From Pagrus major (Eukaryota > Chordata > Actinopteri > Spariformes > Sparidae), in assembly GCF_040436345.1 (NCBI RefSeq), contig NC_133218.1, forward strand, positions 20,448,070 to 20,512,069: a stretch of 64,000 bases of DNA. The letters are read 5' to 3'. The notes below the pieces were generated by a model. It did no database searches. It saw only the letters and a program-made list of their open reading frames with translations, and was not told the DNA's origin. Below, one piece after another: positions 58,361 to 64,000 of the stretch (the stretch's first letter is position 1; the number at the start of each line of letters is the position of its first letter). A program made the position numbers and the translations under genes.

Positions 58361-58790
58361 GTAAAAATTTGCATAATAGGAGAAAGGAGGAAAGAGAGTG
58401 AACAATGGGTAAGCTGCTGCTCGAAAGCATTTTTTCTTTCTCTTTCTTTCTTGAAACCAATAAAATAAAACACAGCTGAAAAATTACACATTAAAAAAAA
58501 AAAAAAATGTTTAAATCATAATGCTCTGATGAGACCAACCTGTGTTTCCAGAGAGTGATTACTTGGGCTTCTTGTCCAAGCTCCGGCTGGATGTGATAAT
58601 GGAGGAAACCCTTCCTTTGGAGTGACAGCTGCAGATTCCGCCCCTGCTCTCCGAGGTGCAGTGTGGGACTGTGGTGTAACCGAGGAGTGCCCCTCACAGT
58701 TTTCTAGACATCTGTCGCTATCACAATCCAGCCTACCCCACTGGTGCTCCGTCTGCAATCTATACCCTCCCAATCTTTAACCCCTCCTCT
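58361..58790 (-). promoter_or_regulatory. Possible basp1 promoter and non-coding first exon
   Basis: The minus strand offers a TATA-like 'gggtatagatt' near 58765-58755 and a downstream donor candidate ACACAG/GTTGGT at about 58541, which would give a 5' exon of roughly 190 bases and an intron of about 2.5 kb. Further in, an octamer ATGCAAAT (minus strand, about 58367-58374) and an ATTGG box near 58455 occur. All of this is motif reading; no transcript supports it, and the true first exon may be outside this stretch. Confidence 0.3.
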
Positions 58791-59986
58791 CCTGCACACA
58801 CCCACTCCGCTGCACATTTCTCCCTGCGGACTGAAGGTGATTATTAGCGGACTGTAAAAAATGCTCATGTCTCCTCCATAGAAAATTATTTGATTTTTGA
58901 TTTTTTCTTCTTCTTCTTCTTCTTGTGTTGCTTATCATCAAAATAACACGCGTGCAAATTCCTTCATGCGTGGCAAACAGTAATAAAATGTTGAGTCAGA
59001 AGCGACACCAGTCACAGTAATCATAAAAAAAGAAGCACAACAAGTTTAAAGGCATTCTGAGTGAATTATAAAGAAAACTGATTTGATCTGGTTTAAAATG
59101 ATTGCAAAATGTGATATTCTTGAGCTGTGGTTAACAGCTGTTTCAATGTTTGGACTGTCAACATAAAGGCTGCAGGAACAAGTTGTACCATGCCTGGTTT
59201 TAAATTAAAAGGAGTTACTGTTCTTGTTAGGGACGGAGAGAGGACAGAAAGTCCATCTTAACCAAATCTTCTGATCCATTGCACCTCTTTGCTATTTGCC
59301 CTTCATGTGCCAATGGGGCGAGGTTGGTCCGGGTGAGGCTTAATAAAATTCAACAAGTGAAAGGAAATTTCACCCAAGCAGCATATCACAGAAACACTGC
59401 TAGGAAGAAGTATCTGAAAAACACTGATGGTTATCAGATATACTGTATATTTATCAATCTTTCTCCAACAACAAGAACATACATCTACAAGAAATAGCCT
59501 ATGAAGTGCTACCAATGTATCACTTTATAACTCATTTATTTTTGGTCTCATATCTCTTCCAGCAGTGGTTTTGTTTCCTGTGAAAAGAAAAGGCGAGATT
59601 GGGTATTTCCCTAGCAGTTCACACGAACATGTTTTTCTTCACAGTTCCTCTCAGTGAAACTGGAGGAACGATAACGCCAATCACATAACAATTGGACTGA
59701 TCGGCCTGATTACATCACTCAAAACCCACCAACCTGTTATTAGATCAGAAATGCTTTTGAAAAGCTGCCAAACAGGTTAGTTTGTGCTGGTTCAGTTGAG
59801 GGGGATAAATAGTGGTTTCAAGGCATAAAGGTATTTTGTATGTATAGGCAGATAAAGCAAGGCTTCCACTTCTATTCCATTCTTCCATAGTTTATTTAAC
59901 ATAAGCGATTGTAAACCCAAACAGAATCTGTATTACAAGTTACTGTCCGAATAAACATCCCAATGATTTTGATAGTTTAGAGAGGA
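58791..59986. other. Gene-free spacer
   Basis: It holds a (TTC)n run at 58904-58925. Reading frames are short and unrecognised. Confidence 0.5.
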
Positions 59987-60082
59987 CTTTTCTTTTCTTT
60001 TCTTTTCTTTTCTTTTCTTTTCTTTTCTTTTCTTTTCTTTTTTTCTTTTCTTTTCTTTTCTTTTCTTTTCTTTTCTTTTCTT
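59987..60082. repeat. (CTTTT)n microsatellite
   Basis: About nineteen CTTTT units, with one irregular unit near 60040. On the minus strand it is an AAAAG homopurine tract; the Lys/Glu/Arg reading frames over it are artefacts. Confidence 0.95.
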
Positions 60083-60257
60083 CCCTCCTCTTGTGTTTTC
60101 CCATATAGGAATCTTTAAATAAATACATTTATCACTCATGTTTTGTAGAGTTAATATCAGACCGGCAGTATTACTGAGAAGACAGCACCCTCTCCTGTTA
60201 CAAAAGCTCACAGTACAACTCAGCGTCTGTGAAGAAACCTTGTTAGACATCAGGACA

Positions 60258-60790
60258 GTGCTGTGAGAAGTACTCAAAAGTCATTCTTGAGTAAAAGCAA
60301 AAACACTGTGTTAAAATATTGCTTTGGTAAAAGTGAAAGTCACCCATACAAATAGTACTTCAGTGAAAGTCTCTGGGGATGTGATATTAAATGTACTTAA
60401 GTATCAAAAGTAAGAGTAAATGTAAATTGTACAGTAGGCCTACATATATTTATATGTACACATACAGCGTACTTTTGACCATTTATCGGCTTGGCTGATT
60501 ATTTGTTCAGATATTCAGCATTTTTCAGATTATCACAATCAATGTTTGTTTTTATCCGACTGCCAATAACAATTAAAAGTGCTTTGATGCAGCGTGCAAT
60601 CTGCAAAGTAACTAGTAACTAATGTTACCAAATAAATGTAGTTGAGTAAAAGTACAATATTTGCCTCCAAAATGTAGTGTAGTTAAAGTATAAGGTAGGA
60701 GAAACTGGGAAAAACTCAAGTAAAGTACAAATACCTCAGAATTATACTTAAGTACGGTACTTAAGTAAATGTACTTAGTTAAATTCCATG
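60258..60790. mobile_element. hAT-like non-autonomous element
   Basis: The left part ('agaagtactcaaaagtcatt', 'cttgagtaaaagcaaaaaca', 'attgctttggtaaaagtgaa') and the right part ('gtagttgagtaaaagtacaa', 'agtaaagtacaaatacctca', 'cttaagtacggtacttaagt') are the two ends of the family also seen at 34.1 and 50.8 kb. The interior is non-coding. Confidence 0.7.
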
Positions 60791-62904
60791 ACATGATTTT
60801 TAATGTTTTATGCAAATGCCTTGTTGCATTGCACATTTGAGATACATCCATTAAAAGTGTGTGCATAATAAAATACCCCCCAAAATAATTGTGACTGTGA
60901 CAGGAACACTACAAAAAAACCAATGTCTTGTTATTTAGTTAGTCTTTGTCTTCTACAAATACCTCTGCTACCTGCACTTTCTGCTTACCAGATGCCACAC
61001 AGATCTAGTTTCTATCTTGTTAAAGAAAGCAATAGAATAAGATCAATCTTGTTTGTTTTCCCTGCTGGGAGCAGAGCTAAACAGTGACAATGGGGCAGCA
61101 AAGGCTGAGTTTCACATGATGCAAAAGCTCAGGAATGCATTCCCAGGAGTGTAACCAGCCAGCCCCTCTGCTCCACAAAGACAGAGGACTCACGGACATC
61201 TGGGGAGGCCTTGGAAAAGCCCCCAGAGTTATCATGTAGATGTCCAAGGCTCATCTGTCTGCAAGTTCTGGTCCTGTTGACCTAGACTGACACAAAGACT
61301 GAAGAGACGGAGAATTAAAGAAACAGGTGTTCGGCGCTACAACACGCAGCGGGTCAATAGCTCACCACCAGAGTGTGTGCAGGAATGTGCCAAACGGCTG
61401 AGCCTGTGTGGAGGCAGGGAAGTACTTATACAAGGGACATGTTAATATATAGAGCTGGATATTTGATGTTCACTTCAGAAGTTGCAGCCAATTTCTAAGA
61501 GTCATTCAATAAAGAAAACTAATACCGTGTTTTCACCACAACTTAACATTAATTGTACAAGTGTGGCCTGAAATAGATTATTTGGAGCACATAACTAACT
61601 ACTTCAAAGGGTGTGGGGTTGGTGAAAGTCATACTTTAGGAGAGTTAGTTTCTCAGTTGTCTCAGTGTGTTTAATGCTGTAATTCACCATCAGAAAATGT
61701 CAGCAGCTTCAATAAGTGGATGTACACAATAGGTGCATTTTCAAAAGAAGAAGTACGGCACCTGCACAACAACCAAAATCCCAAATGTTAATTTTGACAA
61801 GATTAAAATTCAGCCTGAAATGATCTTCTAACAGTTAAATACAATTAAGGGAATTTCTGCACTGTGGGGATTTTTTATATAATTTGTCAGAATTTCAGAT
61901 AAATAAATCCATAAAGATTCAATAGAAAGTAATAATTTTGCTTCACAAAAATGCTGTTTGTCCAAATGAATACAATATTAGTTGGGGAAAGAAAAGAGAA
62001 GTGCACTAAATTGTAATGCAGTCTACACATTCAATTTCACAGAAAGATGAATAGCACCCTCTACTGGACACTTATTGTTTCACAACAATAGTGTGAAATA
62101 ATACAGATCAAGCAAAAACTAAACTAAATGGCTGTAAACAATGTTTCATGACATTTAGGATTCAGATTAAGCTTTATTCCTAAAAATATATATTGTTTAG
62201 TTACTTTCCAATATGTAGGAACTGTGATTATCACTGAGCCTTTGAAGAAGATGCATAATAATAATACATTTTTAGAAAAACATGAAGCTGTGGTCATTGC
62301 TACAATCGGCATAAAATTACCATATCTTTCCTTGACCGTCTTCCCCTTTTATGTGCTGTCACACATAAAATTTGGTCGCCTTTACAGCTTCTGTGTTTTT
62401 GCTACCGATGTCCACGTTAATGTTGTATCACAATACTGTTGATAGGTCACAAAAAGGCATCCCACAAAGCTTTCATTTAGGATGGGGAAGATTGGTTTCA
62501 TGACAAAATTCATGAATGCTTCTGAAATAGCTATATCTTGCCTATTAGGTTCAGTGTAATGCAAGGAACTCTACAGACAAAGCTGTTTATGTGAACAAAA
62601 CCAGGTTCAAGAGTTAAACCCTGCGGTGAATTACTCTAAAACATATGACTTCAACAGATACCAAACCAGTGTACAATGCCTGTACTTCCGTTATTATCAT
62701 TCCTGACCCCATAAAAGCATCTTTTACAGATCAACATCTTTTAACTTGTTCTTGAATCACTGACATGTTTGTTTAACTGTATCTAGGGATACCGTCATGG
62801 TATGTGTTTATTAGACTGCTGGGCAACCATGACACCCATTCAATACCCACTTTCTTCATTTTACTTGCAGTAGGAGAAGACTGGCAGAAGAAGTATGAAT
62901 GTAC
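60791..62904. other. Gene-free spacer
   Basis: No gene is recognised. Sequence is mostly AT-rich and apparently unique. Confidence 0.5.
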
Positions 62905-63608
62905 TTTAAAGGGGCACTATGAGGATTAAGTTTTAGAGAAGAAATGCAAACTCAGAATTTTAATATTTACATTATTAATGAGGTAATAATACAAACTCAG
63001 ATTTATTTATTTTTCCCCCCTAACTGAATAAACTCTCTCAGAGGAAAATAAGGTCCCCAGAACACCGTTTGAAGCTAGAGAGGTGGCAGGGTCCGCCAAA
63101 TATAAACAAAGTAATTGTGATGTCCTTTAAAGGTGCACTATGTAGTTTTGGGGAAGAAATTTAAATCAGAAGAATGCCTAAATGCCTAGATAAATTAAAT
63201 AAACAAACTCACATTGTTTTCATGGCTGAATAAACTGAGTGAACAAATTGACCTTAAAGGACAACACAATTTCATACTGTTTATTTTGTTTATATGTGGT
63301 GGACCCTGCCACCTTTCTAGCTTCAAACAGTGTTCTGGGGACCTTATTTTCCTCTGAGAACAGCTTGTTTATTCAGTCATGGAAAAGATCAATATTTGTG
63401 AGTTTGTATCATTACCTCTTTAATATTGTAAATATTAAAATTCTGAGTTTGAATTTCTTCTCCAAAATAGTGCCCCTTTAAGGTCAGTTTGTTTATTCAG
63501 TTTATTCTGTCATGCAAATGGAGATTGGGGATAAAAAAAAATCAGTCAATGAAGAACTTTCTCTTTTGATTAAAATTTCTTCCCCAAAACTACATAGTGC
63601 ACCTTCAA
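62905..63608. mobile_element. Two interlocked inverted-repeat elements
   Basis: Element A: 62905 'tttaaaggggcactat' pairs with the inverted 'atagtgcccctttaa' ending at 63482, with arms of about 220 bp (62905-63131 and 63250-63482) at roughly 85-90 percent identity by eye. Element B: 'aaaggtgcactatgtagttt' at 63129 pairs with inverted 'aaaactacatagtgcacctt' ending at 63608; B belongs to the family at 17663-17997. The order is A-left, B-left, A-right, B-right. No gene is present. Confidence 0.85.
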
Positions 63609-64000
63609 GGAAAGCTCAAAATCGTAAAGTTGGACCCATCTTGACCAGTTACCTGTTGAAGTTTAAGACTTAAAGGGTAAATCCACACAAATCACACAAA
63701 CCTGCATATGCTATGGGCTGAAACTTTGAAGCATGTTGAGGTTTTGGCCACAAGGCAAATGTTGATATCACACAGTGTCCTCCATCAGCTGCTATGACAT
63801 CACCTATTGGGATGTGGCCAAGAGTTCAGCTTGATTGTTTCAACCCATGTTTGAACCACAAAAATAGTCTACATGTCTCAAACATTTTATGTGTCATTAT
63901 TATCACATTGAGTAAAATAAGCATTTATTTTCTCATAAGAATCATTAAAGCACTCAAAAAACAACATTTTGTAGCTACTTTACTGCGCAGAGGTGGACCC
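63609..64000. other. Gene-free end of window
   Basis: No gene is recognised. The last bases, 'gcagaggtgga' at 63987-63997, resemble the left terminus of the CAGAGGTGGG family and may be the start of another copy cut by the window edge. Confidence 0.4.

Noticed and set aside
59933..60277. Lys/Glu/Arg-rich minus-strand frames
   Set aside because: They are translations of the (CTTTT)n microsatellite.

Overview
The window looks like nuclear DNA from a ray-finned, probably percomorph, fish. Its genes are intron-rich with GT/AG junctions, AT-rich spacers are packed with (CA)n-type microsatellites, and many short interspersed repeats belong to families I recognise from teleost genomes. The species cannot be named from the sequence.

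Three protein-coding genes can be supported. (1) ca7, cytosolic carbonic anhydrase VII, minus strand, seven coding exons between 20181 and 13441, 262 residues. (2) nae1 (APP-BP1), regulatory subunit of the NEDD8-activating enzyme, plus strand, twenty coding exons between 21982 and 27594, 533 residues. (3) basp1, a brain-abundant myristoylated acidic membrane protein, minus strand, one coding exon at 55979-54273, 568 residues, about 2.5 times the mammalian length. All nae1 and ca7 exons were rebuilt by hand from reading frame, splice sites and remembered family sequence; both models close without a frameshift.

Layout: 1-13 kb is gene-free apart from old repeats. ca7 occupies 13.2-20.4 kb and nae1 22.0-28.3 kb; they are divergent, with 1.8 kb between start codons, as I recall for the human NAE1/CA7 pair. 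From 28.3 to 53.7 kb I see no gene, only a decayed LINE fragment, several MITE-like elements, microsatellites and apparently unique DNA. basp1 lies at 53.7-56.0 kb, with a probable non-coding first exon and promoter near 58.4-58.8 kb. The last 5 kb are repeats, including two interlocked inverted-repeat elements.

The three genes do not form a pathway: NAE1 activates NEDD8 for cullin-RING ligases, CA7 is a cytosolic CO2 hydratase, and BASP1 acts at the inner face of neuronal membranes. nae1 and ca7 share an upstream interval; basp1 is simply the next gene, tail-to-tail with nae1. I found no new multi-gene system. The most unusual signals are a recursive-splice-like junction at an in-frame nae1 exon, a perfect 34-bp palindrome in a ca7 intron, long UG-repeat tracts at both ends of ca7 intron 2, coding minisatellites that enlarge basp1, and the interlocked elements at 63 kb.
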